The notes under the pieces were generated by a model that saw only the letters and a program-made list of their open reading frames with translations, did not search any database and was not told the origin of the DNA. From Chondrus crispus (lineage: Eukaryota; Rhodophyta; Florideophyceae; Gigartinales; Gigartinaceae), in contig NW_005179126.1 in assembly GCF_000350225.1 (NCBI RefSeq), positions 1 through 64,000 on the forward strand: a stretch of 64,000 nt of DNA. The letters run 5' to 3'. A program made the translations under genes and the position numbers. Numbering within the stretch: the first letter of the stretch is position 1; each line of letters begins with the position of its first letter. This document shows, piece after piece, positions 43,401 through 56,480 of this stretch.

Positions 43401-44365
43401 CGCAGCGGTGTACTTTTGCAATTGCGCATGCCGGGCGGTCTATGGAAGGCTTACACCGTCTGTGTCGTGGCAGTGAGCTTACACTGCGCGGCAGGTGTCC
43501 CGATTTCATACCAAAACGCCCTGTCCGCAGGCCGCAGGCCAATGTCGGTACATCTCGAATTGAACTCGTCAGCCGCTACAGCGATCGGGCGCGTACGAAG
43601 CACCGAGGGACGGGCGTGGGAGTAACAAAGAGGTTTCAGCGGTCGTGTGTGAGGAGTGTCGGTGTCGGGATGAATGAGCGTGTGAGCATCGGGTCAAAAG
43701 GGAATGCAGAGCGTGAAGGGGCGTCGGACCTGGGAGAGTGTAGAATTGGAGCAGCCTCGCGTCCATTTAAGAGAGGAAAACACCCACAGGAAAATAGAGG
43801 ACATCATCAACATCAGGGGGTGTTGAGAAAGAGGCAACTGATCCGTTGCCGCGACTGTGACGGCTGTGTGACTGGTTTGTCGCTGTTGCCATCGTCGCTG
43901 CATGACTGTGTCGCTACCGATTGTGCTGTCGCGTGGTAACTACTCTAATGTTAAACTACGTGCTGTTTTGTTTGTACTACAGAATCGAGAGTGCTACTGA
44001 GCTCGCGGCGGCTGTTCTGCTATACGCGCTTGCGGGAGACCAACCTGCAACAATACCCTTGCATACTGTTCAGGTCATAAGTTGAACCCAAGTCTTGGCG
44101 CCAACCGGCCCGAAAGGTTTATACTGTACAGTCACACCCCAATACTGTAATGTATTCAATCTTTTTCAGGAATTGCAATAGAAACCTTTCTTTTTGTTTC
44201 CTTTTTCTTTCCGCGGAAACGTCTAGGACTCGCGATGCGTGCATCGCAAAGAATGGGACCTGCAACCATCACTTACAGACAACTACGTGTACACTAACTA
44301 CTGCACCCTCGTGCAGAACCGAAAAGGGCACCGTTGAGAGGGTGCACAAATTGGTACCGTTCTAA
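43401..44365. other. Gene-free stretch
   Basis: Overlapping short frames (for example 43416-43625 and 43442-43939) show no domain or consistent coding signal. I see nothing else that can be named. Confidence 0.35.
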
Positions 44366-44760
44366 GAGCACCCCTATCGGTTTGGCTAAATTTGGTGGCT
44401 AAATGTGTAAAATTTTGCGTTTGCATATAGCATTTCTGTGCGCAACACTATCGGTTTAGGAGTAAATTTGAAATTGAAGTGCCTTGAAAGGGCATAGTGT
44501 ACGAGGGGTGCGAGGCATCGAGTACGAGAGGTACTGTATTGACACTGTTCTATGGTCTTTTGGCCAAGTGGCGCCATGTAATTCGCGTCTCTATATGGTC
44601 AAATGAGTAAATTTGTCGCCATCCGGCTTCCAATATAGAGATAGATATAGCCAAAAATGCCAAATTTTTGGAGATAACCAGTCCGATAGGGATGAAAGAG
44701 GCTATATGTATCTCTATATGCCAAAATATTTACATATACACAGCACCGATAGGGGTGCTC
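44366..44760. mobile_element. Tourist/PIF-Harbinger-like MITE (395 bp), TSD TAA
   Basis: The terminal inverted repeats are 16 bp (GAGCACCCCTATCGGT at 44366-44381 and its complement at 44745-44760). TAA lies on both sides (44363-44365 and 44761-44763). The interior is AT-rich, with repeated CTCTATATG words, and is non-coding. Size, ends and a 3-bp TAA duplication fit the Harbinger-derived MITE class. Confidence 0.8.
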
Positions 44761-46767
44761 TAAGCGGCTTAATTTGGGAAACCACTTTTCAAAAAGTCTT
44801 TTCATGTTTTCTCTCATATCAACAGGGAAGCAGAGTTCAGATTGCGCCGAAACGTACCATTCTGTCACATCTCTTTTCCCCGCCTTGTGAAGACATGACC
44901 AACAGAAAGTTTACTTGGTAAGTGCCCCCCCTCAATACGGCCTCAAGCCGCAGCATTCAAACGGCAGACGCAGAGAAGCAAAGATGAGACAAAAAGGGGA
45001 GAGGTATTCCTTGAGCTACTCAAAACACTTGGCAGCATTCGTGATACGTCCAGCATCTCCAGCATCAAGCATTATCCGTACAGCGCATAAATATTGTCTA
45101 TGGAGGGGGTCGGCAGGGGGCACTAGAAAAATTGCTTGATCGCCTTCATCACTTCGCATGACGCAAAAAAGTACTGCATGATGCAGAAGAATATTTCATG
45201 CAACAGAGATATCGATGCTTCCCGGACTGGATTTTCAATTCAAATACGTACTATAGAACGCATACAAGCCAAAATGTCAAACGACAAACGTCGTCATTTT
45301 TGCAGAAATGAACCATCTTTGGCCGCAATTCGATCATTGCATGCTCGAAACAGATCTTTCACGTATTACAAACATTAAAACATTACTGATGCACGTGTCG
45401 GAGCGTCAAACATCGCCTTTGTAGCCACGTTACCAAAACTACTTGGTCGAATTGGTAAAAAGCACCCAGACATATTTGAGGACCCAAATGTATTTGATAA
45501 TTAGGATGCGACCAGCCTCCTTGCAGAACTTCAAGGTCCGATCCAAACCACCACGCCCGCATCATCACAGCATGTCAGAGGGCATCCTGTCGTCAAAGAT
45601 CAAGTAAGGAAGTTGCGGCCGGTACGCTTCAAGTTTTCTTGCGCTGCGTTCTTTAATTGAGTTCAACAAAAATAATTTGAGGTGGTTAGAGGTGATTCAG
45701 GAAAAAGACTTTTCATATGTGTCAGACACGTTTCAATGGCTCACAAAACTATATTCATGCCCTCTGGAAACACAAATATGTGTCACAAAAAGAGGTCTAT
45801 TGATGAAAATACCGTAAAGGATGCAGTACAGCGTGTAAAACTTCATTGGAGAGCAGTGTAGTCCTTATAAAGCACTTTTGATTGTGCTGGGCGGTCACGT
45901 ATCTCTTAATGCTTTGGAACGACCCCAGTACAGTGCAAAAAACAACTTGGAAATCGTCCGTCTTCCTGCCAATACAAACATGGACAAATTCGGTATGCAG
46001 CAATTACAGACGAGGGAGAGAAAACTGCAGATAGGAGGCAGATGGATAGCCTGAAACAGGTCTATGAGAAAACATTGCCACCCCCGAACGCCCTTGCGGA
46101 AATTTCTCTTCTCAGTAATTCGAAGTACTTCACGAATAGTATTCTTAAGGAGTCCAACGGTTCACAGATATCTCAGACGCGGTATAAGTTTCCAAATTGG
46201 ACAGTAGCAGCTGATAAAGAGGCAACATATTTGATAACGGACCATTTCCGGAAAATTGTCGAGCAAAAATATCCAACCACTCATGTAAACCCAGAAAAGG
46301 ATATCAAGCCTACTGAAGGGTGAGATGACATATTCTCAAAGCATCGAATAAGAGAATACCATGCCTTCTAATGCCAATTCATCGACATTCATGGTCGAGG
46401 ATCGCTTTGCGTCAGTTTCGGAAGATCTACCCATAGGCCAGTGGTAAAGCCCGTTATGCGCACGCAAGTCGCGCAAAGCTACAGTCAACGGATCTGCCTT
46501 CCGCCAAGAGGCTGTTCCAGCCCTTATGCAACTTTCTCTTCCGATACCAAGTGAAGTGTCTTGCCACGCGGGTGTCCAGATTTAAGCCCTTCGGACAAAG
46601 CTTTCTTTTGCACTTGTCATGAAGTTGTCAATATTCATGGAATATATGTTTGAAATCCTGCATTTTTGAGAGCGCTCCGGGTCCCAAATCGAGCGCTAGA
46701 GAGAGGTACTCCTTTCTTTTTTGCTGACTTCAGGAAAGGAGAGGCTTCAAAAAAGTCTCTGATCTGT
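44761..46767. other. Possible ancient coding remnant, unidentified
   Basis: Between about 45240 and 46560, protein-like stretches can be read in changing frames with stops. The longest is 46042-46323 (93 codons, beginning MDSLKQVYEKTLPPP). No domain is recognised. It may be a decayed transposase or host pseudogene. Confidence is low. Confidence 0.3.
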
Positions 46768-49191
46768 CAGACCGCACAAGACAGTCTGTTTCGCAAGCAA
46801 CACCCTTTAACAACAAGCAACGACGAGTAAAAACTATTCATTGATCTCCAGTTGACACTGATTATGGGCACATCTCGCTACCCTGCCTCCCCGCATAACA
46901 CGACAGCACTCAACCGACATCACCAACACTCCCCACCACGACCAGAATCAACCGATCCGTCGCACCGCAAAGGAGCCCCAGGCTACACTATACCCTTACC
47001 GTGACATACACGGCACCACCATCAAATCACGCAACCTCACCAGACACAACCCAAATACGACAACACTGCGACGAAACCCCAAAACCCCCCATCGAAAATA
47101 ATCCAAACAATAGAAAACGACCACACATTCCGCATATCGATCCCACAAACTTTAGAACATGAATTGTCGCAACACGAGCGGCTTCAAAGACCGAAGGATC
47201 CATAGAATGCATCACAAGGAACCCCACCCTCCACAAGACCCCACCGCAATGACATCCATTCAAAGAAGCAAGAAATCCCTTCTCGGAACATTGATCTCGT
47301 CAATTCTATCAGAAATAGCCATTCTCATCTTGAATCCAACTACCGACTCAACTCCCCACGACCTGATATAGTCCGTTACTTGACATATTGACACGAAACA
47401 TGCATCAGATCACAATTATCTGAAGCAACTCGAAGAGCAAACGCACTTCTTTCCCGATATGACCTTACAGCAATAAATCGCAGCTCACGAGCAGACGCGC
47501 ACAAAAATGATAGCAGCCACTTTCCCAGATATATCCGACCTCTAAACCCCGTCGAGTTTTTAATTGATGGATTGCGGTTCAACCCCGCCACTGTCAAAAT
47601 CGGCAGTCACCTGATCGCCCTCGATCCCAAAGAGAGGAAAGATTTCGTGCACAAGTTCAACTGATTTGACCTATACCGGCAGCCGACACTCTCTAGACCC
47701 GTCCACAACCATGGAGATCTAGGAACCTCACATCCAATCCGGTACACATCTTCCTTCACACCATGGTATCTCCGCGCCCTATGCAGCCCCAAATACATAC
47801 CCATCCCGAAAAATCCATTCCGTTTTCACATGTCTAGAGGTGTTACCCGCCCCAGACATACGGACTTAGAATGCAACCACGCAACGATTCCGCTTCACCG
47901 TACGACAATTCGTTCATCGGGATCGAAACCATTCCATACGGCACGTCTAGCACAAAGCCATATTGAAAACCAAAGCGACTCTGGAATATAGCACCCCGCC
48001 ACCTAATATTACATCCCACACGAAGATCATTGTAAGTATATCCTGGACTCGGAAGCACAGACATCACATATGAGAAGAACTCTCATCAATCCCAAAAACC
48101 TCGACCTGTCCTCCACAAAATCTAAACTGCGATTAACCATACGGTTCCTTGTACACACGTCGGAAACACCGCCATACAGACGAATAAAGTCCATCCTCTC
48201 AAGGTTACAGCCGTCTTGAAACCCAGCAGAACAATCAACCTACTCTCTGTCCTATCTATCTCCACGTACCATGGAAACATCCTTTTCAAACCACAAGCTA
48301 CATACCTCTTCGACAAGACCTCTCGCGTTACTTCCATTGCAACCGCTCCGTGGAACTCCGAAATAAAAGCTTATGAATCGCATTCGACCCATATTTCACG
48401 AGTAAGAGCTGCGCACACAATCCCTCTCCCTAAACCAAAACTCAAAAGTTCCACTCCACAAACACAATACCATCCTCCCATCTGAACCCGTTCGTACTTC
48501 ATCGCCAACAGAGCACCTCCATCCATTAATATTAAATTGCGGGTCGATACACTAACTCCCATACAATCGGCACCAGCACCGAACATTCCCCAGATCCACT
48601 GTACCACCACCGACAAAATCATACAGCACTGCAAGCTGAAGCTCAACCACGCCCCCATCGCCCCATCCAACATATCGCCAAAGCGAGATCGATACGTGGC
48701 CTTCCTGCATCGCTGGCGACCGCAAAAATCCGTCTATCATATTCAACTTGCTCCCATGCTAAACCACGACCGGCACGCGATTTGTAACGACTCGCGGGCA
48801 AGGCCCTGGCGCGGCGCGAAGGAGAAGAGAAAACCAAGGACCTTACAACGACACCACACGGCAAAGTCACACAGCAGAGGTCTCCTCTGAGTGCGCTGCC
48901 TTTACTATTCCCAACCCCCTGCTCTCTTAGCCATTTATTCTCCTCCGCTCCGGCCCGGTGGCGAAGCCACCCGCGCCCTTCGGAGCCAGGCACGCCAGCT
49001 CGTGTGCCTCGCCCTTTTGGCCCGCACGTCATTGCCCCGCGTGTAGCCCTCGTCCGAGCCAAGGGGTGGCAAATAAAAGGTACTATCCGTGAAAACCTAG
49101 GTACTTGGAACAGCCCTATTGGCTGTTCCCTTTGCTAAGCGCGAGACCGCCACGGAATTGCGGTCCCCTCGAGGCCATCTTCATTCCCTTA

Positions 49192-51538
49192 CAAGTAGAG
49201 TACTCCCTATTTGGGACAATTTTCAGATTTTAAACCCAAAAAGTTCCAGAACTGGACCCCGAGCGCCGATTTGATGTCTACTGAGAGAGTAGAACACAGC
49301 CTTTCACATCCTGTAGCACATATTTGAACACGGAGCATTTCTCAGATGAGACGGTCAGTTTCTTCAGGCAGTTCACTCAAGTCAAAATGGGAAAAACGGA
49401 GCCCGTAAGTTGGACAGCATATGACAATCATGGCCCAAACATTTTAATCAGAATATGATTACAAGGCTGGAAAAACATATCAGTCGGCACTGCCTGATCT
49501 CGGAACTGCGATTGAAAGCAAAGCATCAGCGGCATCATTTTCCTGGCGTCGATGCGATGCTGCGCGATTCTTGGCTACCAGTCTCCGGATGCGAATAGGT
49601 CGAGGAAGAATGAGGGGATCTCCATATGTCGCTGTCCGTCGTTGCGCACGTCGCATGCAGACCCAAATGCGTGTTTCCCGAGTCCGCTCGTACAGTATCT
49701 TCTCGGCTTCGTCCCGATTGCGTTCACGACGCTGTTGGGCGTCAATTTTCGCCCTGTCTCGCTTAAATTTTCCATGCACAGGCGCCATTGCGGAGGTTGT
49801 CGTGAGAACTAAACCAGCGGAAGTATCCAAGTAGCCATTTGCCATCAGCCTAGGACGTAGTCCTAGTCCATTGCGGCTCTCAGATCTTTTCAATTCCAGC
49901 AAATCTCCAAGCTCATCAACTGTCAATATGCGACTCCGGTTTAGAGCCGACTCAGGTAGTGGACGTGATAATAATGTGGGCGCGTGCAGTGGCCAGATAC
50001 CAGCTTTCGCGAAGCCTGAAACAATGTTTTTTCTTGTAAAGGATTGATAAAATGCTTCTCTCATGATTTTCAGATAATCAAAAATGTCGTATTTGTTACT
50101 CACACATGGTGATACCAGCCGCTCCACACTTGCGCGCAGTGACTCCTTAAATGGCCCGAAACAGAGATATCGAGTGGTTGCGTGTATCCGCTTGTGTGCG
50201 CCGGGAGAGCGTATACGATAACGCCTCCAGATTGTAATGTTTTTAAGGCTTGGTGCGTCATATGGCTTCTGTAGCCATCAAGGACCAACAAAACCTTCCG
50301 ATTGTTCATTGTCAAATCCTTCACATCGTCAACAAATAGCTTAGCCCATTCAATACAATTGTGGCTATCCACCCCGGCGACGTTTTCTCGCGTTGTAACA
50401 ATGCGGCCTCTCGGTTTGCAGTCCGCCAAAGTTTCCACGACCGGTTTTCCATCAACCAGAGTAGTTCAGAATTGTAAATATTTTCCTTTACAGACGAACA
50501 TTGACCTCCCTGGTGCCCCATTTGCGAAAATTACCAACAACATGGTTATGCGATTCACGTTTAGAAATTCTGGGCTTCGCTGTTGTGGCTGTACTCCAAG
50601 TAAATTGTATACTTTTGTTCGAGCAGTCTGGTTGCAGTCTCGGTTAGGAGTGTTTCCGGTTTCATCAAGATTTGCAATTCGGCATGGATCGATATTGTTT
50701 TCGGCCGTTACAGACTCAAGCGCCACCAGGTGTTGAGTAAGATTTGTAGCATTGGGCGCCGCACAACGAATTTCCTCCTGTTTAGATGCCCTAACAAAAT
50801 TGATTCGTTGTCGGTGACAGTCTGCAAAGTTCTTGAGAAACTTTTTTCCAGGGACGTTGTTGCCAAAGGGTAGGGCATTTTGGCGCTCCAGGGGAAGGGC
50901 GCTAACAAAAATCTTGATTGCGTCGCAGAGGTCTGTGCGACGAAGTGGGAAGCCCTGCAGCGCATAGCGCTCAAGAAGCCCCACAATCACAGTTTCTTCA
51001 ACTTCTGTAAGATAAGTACGCGGTTCGCGTGCGATGTGTAAATTCTTAAGCCTGTAGTGGAAGGAGGAACGGGGCAGGCGCGCGATCGCAGCAGCTGCTC
51101 TCGTGGATTGTCCATTCTCAGTGGCGATGACGGCTTGCTGGAACAGCTGCCTTCCTTTTTGCTCGAGACTTTTCTTTTTGGTCATAGCTGCAAGTCGTTT
51201 GCAAAACCTGAATGGGAGATAGAAGGGGAACGGGTTGAGGGAATTGTATTGTGATTGTGGAAAACCGAAACTTGAGATGGTGAACCAAAAACACGAACGG
51301 CTTAAGCAGTTTTGGCGTAAGTCGATGGAAAAAGGGGGTAAGGAGGGCGGGAAATTCGAATATGCCATGAAAATTCACTGCGAATCAAAAGCTCCAGAGA
51401 TATAGCGACGTTAACCGCCAAAAGTTGCTGAAAACTGTCCAGCAAATGTTCTATTTCAGGTATTTTAGATACATTCTCTTATTTTCTTTATTGTCCAACA
51501 ATTTGTTGCCATGTCCAACATAAGGGGTACCCTACTTG
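49192..51538 (-). mobile_element. Fot/pogo-like DNA transposon (2347 bp), TA duplication
   Basis: The ends are CAAGTAGAGTACTCCC and, inverted, CAAGTAGGGTACCCCT, continuing with a weaker match. TA flanks both ends (49190-49191 and 51539-51540). The undisrupted site is present in the other gypsy LTR at about 56883-56900 (CATTCCCTTACAGCATCC). It carries a transposase on the minus strand. Confidence 0.9.
49480..51185 (-). pseudogene. Fot/pogo-type DDE_1 transposase, nearly intact
   Basis: The start is ATG at 51185 (MTKKKSLEQKGRQLFQQAV), followed by a helix-turn-helix-like part (STRAAAAIARLPRSSFHYRL). The catalytic motifs are NLDETGNTPN (first Asp), LLVLDGYRSHMTHQAL (second Asp) and GYTQPLDISV (third Asp). 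Thirty-five residues separate the last two, giving a DD35D type. The C-terminal region includes NIVSGFAKAGIWPLHAPTLL. One in-frame TGA near 50466 and one frameshift near 50.12-50.15 kb are the only visible breaks, so this copy died recently or was mobilised in trans. It acts in the nucleus on its own ends. Confidence 0.85.
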
Positions 51539-51726
51539 TACAGCATCCGCTGCTGTCGTGGTCAATCCTCTCACTTGCGCACCACGGCTCTGCCCCTTAC
51601 CGCGAACAGCTGCGCTCGCGCTCGCTTACATACCGGTGTTTCCCAACAGCCCCGAGCTATTGCTACTACCGATCTGCGCCGAGCAGGGCGTTACAGAGCC
51701 CCATGAACTAGTACGTCAGTGCCAGT

Positions 51727-53348
51727 TCATTTCATGGAGCAAATACGAAGGGCAAGCCTCTTCAGACCCCGCTCGTTCGGGGTGTGCAAGAAATCCTGCA
51801 GCATTGCAGGTAAGTCCTCTGCAACGTGTTGCAGCGGCTCCCAGGTCAAGTCCACTGTATCAGGTAGTCCATCCCATTCAATCTGCAGCTCGATGTTGCC
51901 GCTTGCGTTTCGAATGTCCCTTACCTTCTTGGCGCTCTCGTATCTGGCCTCAGTGTGCTGCGCGTGCTGTAGCAGAGCAGGCTCGACCTCGAAGCCATCC
52001 ATGTCAGCCCTTTACAGTAGCAGCCTTTGTGCATGTACCGTCTCGCGATTTTCTTCCAGCACTTTCGACCTCAAAAACAACTCCTGAAATGACCCGGCAG
52101 ATGCGGCGCGGGCCCCGCCACCAGAACTGCAGCTTGTGTCCCTTGCGTTGTGCCTGGCGAACTAAAACGAAATCTGCATTGCCAAACTGCGCGGCCTTGA
52201 CATGTGTTTTTTGGTTGTGCCGGTCTACCTGTCGCCGTCTCTCCTTAGTAGCGCGTTCTGCCACACTACGGTGGAAGTCTGCCAATGCTGATTGCATCGT
52301 TTCCAAGGAGACAAGCTGTTGAACCCGCACTTCATCCTCAGTGCGGGCTTGCTTGTACTTGTCGAGCGGGAGCGCCTGAAGGAGGGGCCTCACAGGTTTC
52401 ATGCCGGTGAACGCCTCTAAAGGCGTGCGGAACACTGCAAGGTTTTTCTTGTCCCGTGCACCCAGGCGGCGAAGCGGCGCCTGATTCAGCACATTTTGAA
52501 TGCACCCAATCACGGCTGGCCAATCTTGAGGAGCCAAGCGCCACTCCGAGAGCAATGCCTTGCAGGCCCGGAGGACTTCGCGACAGATCCGCCCGACACT
52601 TCTATTAGCCCACGGCGAGTACGCCGTTGTAAAATGATGAGCTACGTGAAACTCGCAGGTCAGCTCATCCATGAGCGTATTCTTAAACTGGCTCCCTTGA
52701 TCGCTAACCAACCACTCAAGCCGCCAAACACCCCAATCCACATCGAGAGTGCCTCCACGGCGGCGTCGCTTGTGGCATCTGTTGTCGCCCACAGCCACAC
52801 ATATCCAGACAGGTCGTCCCGAATCAGCAGCACGTACTTCTGCTCGGGGGTGCTGGCGCCCATGAACAAGTAATCCATGTGCAGCACCTCATTCGGCCGT
52901 TCCACATGAAGGGCAGTAGCGAGCGGTCTTGGGATGCGCTCTCCAGCGCGGGTGGCCAGACAGTGAATACAGCTGTTCACAATCTGACCACGTCCTTTTT
53001 CTGGGATTCCCAAAAGAAATCTTCGCGCACTGTGCTTTCCGTTGCCTCCCTTCCTCTGTGGCCCATCGACCCACAGTGGGACACCACGAGCACCTTGAGT
53101 TGTAGCTCGAGATTGTCTTCGGGAATCCAAATACATCCGTTCTTCTTGAACAATCCGTCAGGTTCATGGGGGACCACCGACGAACGCGGAGACTTTGTGT
53201 TTGACTGGCCTCTCCGTATCACATCCACATCGGGCCACACAATCTCATCCGGCGTCGGCGTGATTTGGTGCGCACTGCTCACGAGGCTGCTAATTGTTTT
53301 CAACCTAGCTGAGTCAATTCTGTATCCCTTGGCCCAGCGCGTCAGCAT
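51727..53348 (-). pseudogene. Gypsy integrase with C-terminal chromodomain-like region, frameshifted
   Basis: The zinc-binding region begins VVSHCGSMGHRGREATESTV (about 53080), with SCIHC further on. The core reads EVLHMDYLFMG (first Asp), then LVSDQGSQFKN (second Asp), then ANRSVGRICREVLRA, where the family has Glu in place of Gly (third catalytic position). The C-terminal part, IELQIEWDGLPDTVDLTWEP (about 51830-51890), looks like a chromodomain, as in chromoviruses that target chromatin. Frame changes near 53.0, 52.7 and 52.0 kb break the gene. With the Glu lost it could not integrate. Confidence 0.82.
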
Positions 53349-53407
53349 GTCCGCGAATACATTGTCAAGACAGTTCTGTGCTCGAGACGATGATCGCTGT
53401 TTTGGGA

Positions 53408-54606
53408 TTACTGATCGCGTTGCACCTTTGACACGACGTGCCTGCCCAACGCAGGCTCGAACGCCAGAGGGGCATACACAAACAACAAGTTACGATGATC
53501 GGTAAAGACGTGTGTCGGCTTTTCTCCAAAAACTAGATAGTCCAGCTTGTCAAACACTTGTAGGATAGAGAATCCTTCTTTCTCGAAAGTGCTCCAGCCG
53601 AGATCGGCCTTTCGAAACGCCGCGCCCAGAAAAGCAAGCGGCTCGTTAGCTTTCTTTTCCACGGGCGACTTTAGCTGCCCTTCGGTTGTCTGAGTCACGA
53701 CAGCGGACCAGTACTGATCAGAGGCGTCTGTATATACTGACATGACCTTGTCCGGCTTGGGGTATGCTAGGCACACCGAGTTGCGGAACCTGTCCTGTAG
53801 GCCCTTGAATGCTTCCTCCTGTATCGCGCCCCAGGACAGGGTGCGCAACATAATGCCTTTGATGGAGCGCTTCGTGCGTCTACCCGAACGCACATACGCT
53901 TCCTCAAGCACTCGATTTAGGGGTGCTACTCGCACCGCGAACGCACGGATAGCCTGCGACATCCACCTGCAGCAGTGAATAAATTGACAAAGTTCGTCTG
54001 CCGTTTTTGGCATTACCATGTCCTTCCACCCTTCGATGCGGGAGGGGTCCATGCAAAAAGCTTCGCCATTGATGATTCTGCCACACCACTTCACCTCCTT
54101 CTCAAAAAACGGCATTTGCGCGCAGAGAGAAACAGCCCCACCTCCTTGCAGATAGCAAAAAGCGTTCCAATCCCTGCGTATCGTAGCCTCGTTCGTAGCA
54201 TGCAGGATGATATCATTTAACCAGGCTTTCAGCATATGGCGGAGCTCTTGAAAAAGCGGCTCAATAGTGCTTCGAAAATACGCGGTGGCATTTGTCAAGC
54301 CTGGCAGTGTTCGGGTCGATGAATAGGTACCGGACGGCGTCACAATTTCACGTGCGCTGAATGAATCCTCATGGAGGGGCAGCTGCCAATAGCCCGATCG
54401 AAATCCAGAACTGAAAATAACGTGCTTCCGCCAAAATCATGGATCTCTGAGTCAATGTGCGGCATCGGCCACCCTTGCTTTACAGTGGCGGCGTTTACGG
54501 GGCGGAGATCGATCACCAGTCGGAACTCTGCCTGTGAATTGAGCTTTGGCACGAGGAGCGGAGCAGCCTGCCACTGGGCTTGGGAGTTTGGGATCAAAAA
54601 CTCCAT
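53408..54606 (-). pseudogene. Gypsy reverse transcriptase / RNase H, damaged
   Basis: The RT start reads QAAPLLVPKLNSQAEFRLVI (from about 54570), then DLRPVNAATVKQGWPMP. One frameshift lies near 54.35-54.42 kb. After it come SGTYSSTRTLPGLTNATAYF and the catalytic box AWLNDIILHA (about 54195-54225). Relatives usually have W/Y-x-DD here, so the first Asp is read as Asn. RNase H follows with SVYTDASDQYWSAVVTQ (about 53690-53745) and ends FGEKPTHVFTDHRNLLFVY. The remaining frame is long and open, as expected for a young but defective copy. Confidence 0.85.
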
Positions 54607-54771
54607 TTAGACCAACTTGTCCACATACTTCTTCAGGAAAGCCCTCTGCTTGGCAAGGTACCGTCTGGCTTTGACCTTGACAGGTTTCTTACCTGGGATG
54701 AGCTGCACCTTCACTGGTTCCACCTTGGCAGGAGCATGCTTGCTTAACCTTATCCTAAACATTGATTTGTA

Positions 54772-56434
54772 CTAAGCAAACAAGGTCGACAGCTGCGATT
54801 CCCCTTGAACTGACAAAGCACTACTGCAGGCACGGGCCACGGCCTCCTGCAGAACAGTCTCACGCTCTGCATCGTCGTCCTCTTCCAAGTCTATGTAGAC
54901 GTCCGAGTCATCTAGGCCGTCCACTTCGGCCCCTCCCGTACTGTGGAAGGTTCCATCGCCCATCAGCCTGGCGATAGTGGGGCGATCCTCACCTCCTATC
55001 GTTACCTCATTCCGGGATAATTCTGCACGTAGGGCCGGCATGTCGGCGACTCCATTTAGGCGGTCGCAGGCAGCTTCCAGTAGCATAGTATTGTTCAGGC
55101 CAAGAGCCTCCAAATCAGGCATGCCAATGATGACATTATTGGTTTCCTCCGTAGACACTTCCCAAGCCATCGCACGGAGAAGCAACTTGGAACCATGCCT
55201 TATGCGGAGCTCGACGTCCGAGGTAAAACTATGTGTAGTTTTGAGCACCCCAGCCTTCCGTGACACCATGTTGTAACACTTGGCAACCTTGAAGGCTGTT
55301 ACGCTCTCAGCGCAGCCAGCCTCCTTTAGTTTAGCCAACAACGAAGGCAACACGAGATTGATACACGACCCTTGGTCAGTCATCGCAATTGCCTCTAAAG
55401 CGCTCCGAGCAAAACTAGCGCTAAAAAGTGACGAATTCTTGTCCAATTCGCCCTCTCCAACATGCTCAATCGCACCGCGCGGCTTCTTGACGAAAGGTTT
55501 CTTCGAGCTTCGATCCTTGCGCTTCCTGGCTTTGTACTGCTCAACAAATCTTTTTTGTCCGCCTCCGACGTGATGGGACAGTATTTCACAAAATGCTGGA
55601 CGCCACATGCTGTGTTTAGACAAAGGCGAGCAGGGCGCTTATTGGGTTTATTGTCTTCACGGCCCCGCTCGTCACTTGTTGCCTTGCGCTTCTTGGGCGT
55701 GCTGTTGCCTCTCAGCTTCTGTTTTTTGTCAGGTGACGGGTCTGTATCTGACGCAGAAGAGAAATCGTTGTCGTCGACACACTCAAAGCGTTCTAAGGCC
55801 TGGGCTTCTTCGACCAGCACCTCCACAAACCGGAAAAGTCATCTTTATGGAGACGTTCGCGCGAGCGCATGCGCAGTAGGCGATTCTTATGCTTTGCCAG
55901 CTTTGACGGTTTGGTGCAAATTCGAATGTGACTTATGGCCAGCTCTGGACACTCATCTAACACGCTGTGATAGCCGTGCTCCTCCAAAGTCTCTTTGTAA
56001 TTGAGGACCAATTGCCACACACGTGTACACGCATCCTTGAGCTTCATGTCCATCTTCACATCCCTGACCATGCGGTTCCAGTGTGCTTCCTTGAGAGAGC
56101 GGAAGTCCACTCGAAACCTCTCCTCCATGCAGGCGCAGAGCTGCTCCTCGGTGATGGCATCGGCAGACTCGGCCTGAGTGAACTTCGCCTTCTACAACAT
56201 CCACTGCACTGAAGGAGGGATGGAGTTCTTGCACGACACGGCCGTAATCTGAACACCCGGTTCGCGATTTTTCTCTTTCACTAGCTCTACGTACTCCTTT
56301 CGTAGCCTACGAAACTTGGACATCGAGGGCACGTCCATTCTCTTTAGACGTGGGGCCTCTAGCCCCACAAGTGTCATCTGCTTAGCTGTGTCGCCGTCAG
56401 CCTTGCGGCTGTGAATATCCGATCCCTCCCACAT
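54772..56434 (-). pseudogene. Gypsy gag and protease region, multiple frames
   Basis: From the right LTR inward, gag-like segments lie at 56192-56434 and 55793-56128 (basic, helical) and 55395-55826. The last has a zinc-knuckle-like pattern C-x4-C-x3-H-x4-C within LCLNTACGVQHFVKYCPIT. The frame 54772-55623 includes AIAMTDQGSCINLVLPSLL (Asp83), which fits the active-site loop of a retroviral-type aspartic protease, then an acidic tail. Frame changes between segments may be decay or, in part, programmed; I treat the region as broken. Confidence 0.65.
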
Positions 56435-56480
56435 TTCTCGCGCAGGAGATCGTCCCTCAAGAAAATGTGCAAGTAATTAC

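Larger units (their letters stand above)
48783..51695 (-). repeat. Gypsy 3' LTR (left), interrupted by DNA transposon
   Basis: The LTR sequence runs 48783-49191, is broken by the insertion at 49192-51538 plus its duplicated TA, and resumes at 51541-51695. The two parts add to 564 bp, identical in length to the right LTR. Because the element reads on the minus strand, this is the downstream (3') LTR. Confidence 0.9.

Noticed and set aside
43442..43939. 165-codon frame downstream of the MITE
   Set aside because: Overlaps other frames of similar length, no domain, composition not gene-like.
48643..49062. 139-codon minus-strand frame, echoed at 56374-56760
   Set aside because: The two match because both are gypsy LTR copies; no domain and no reason to think it is translated.
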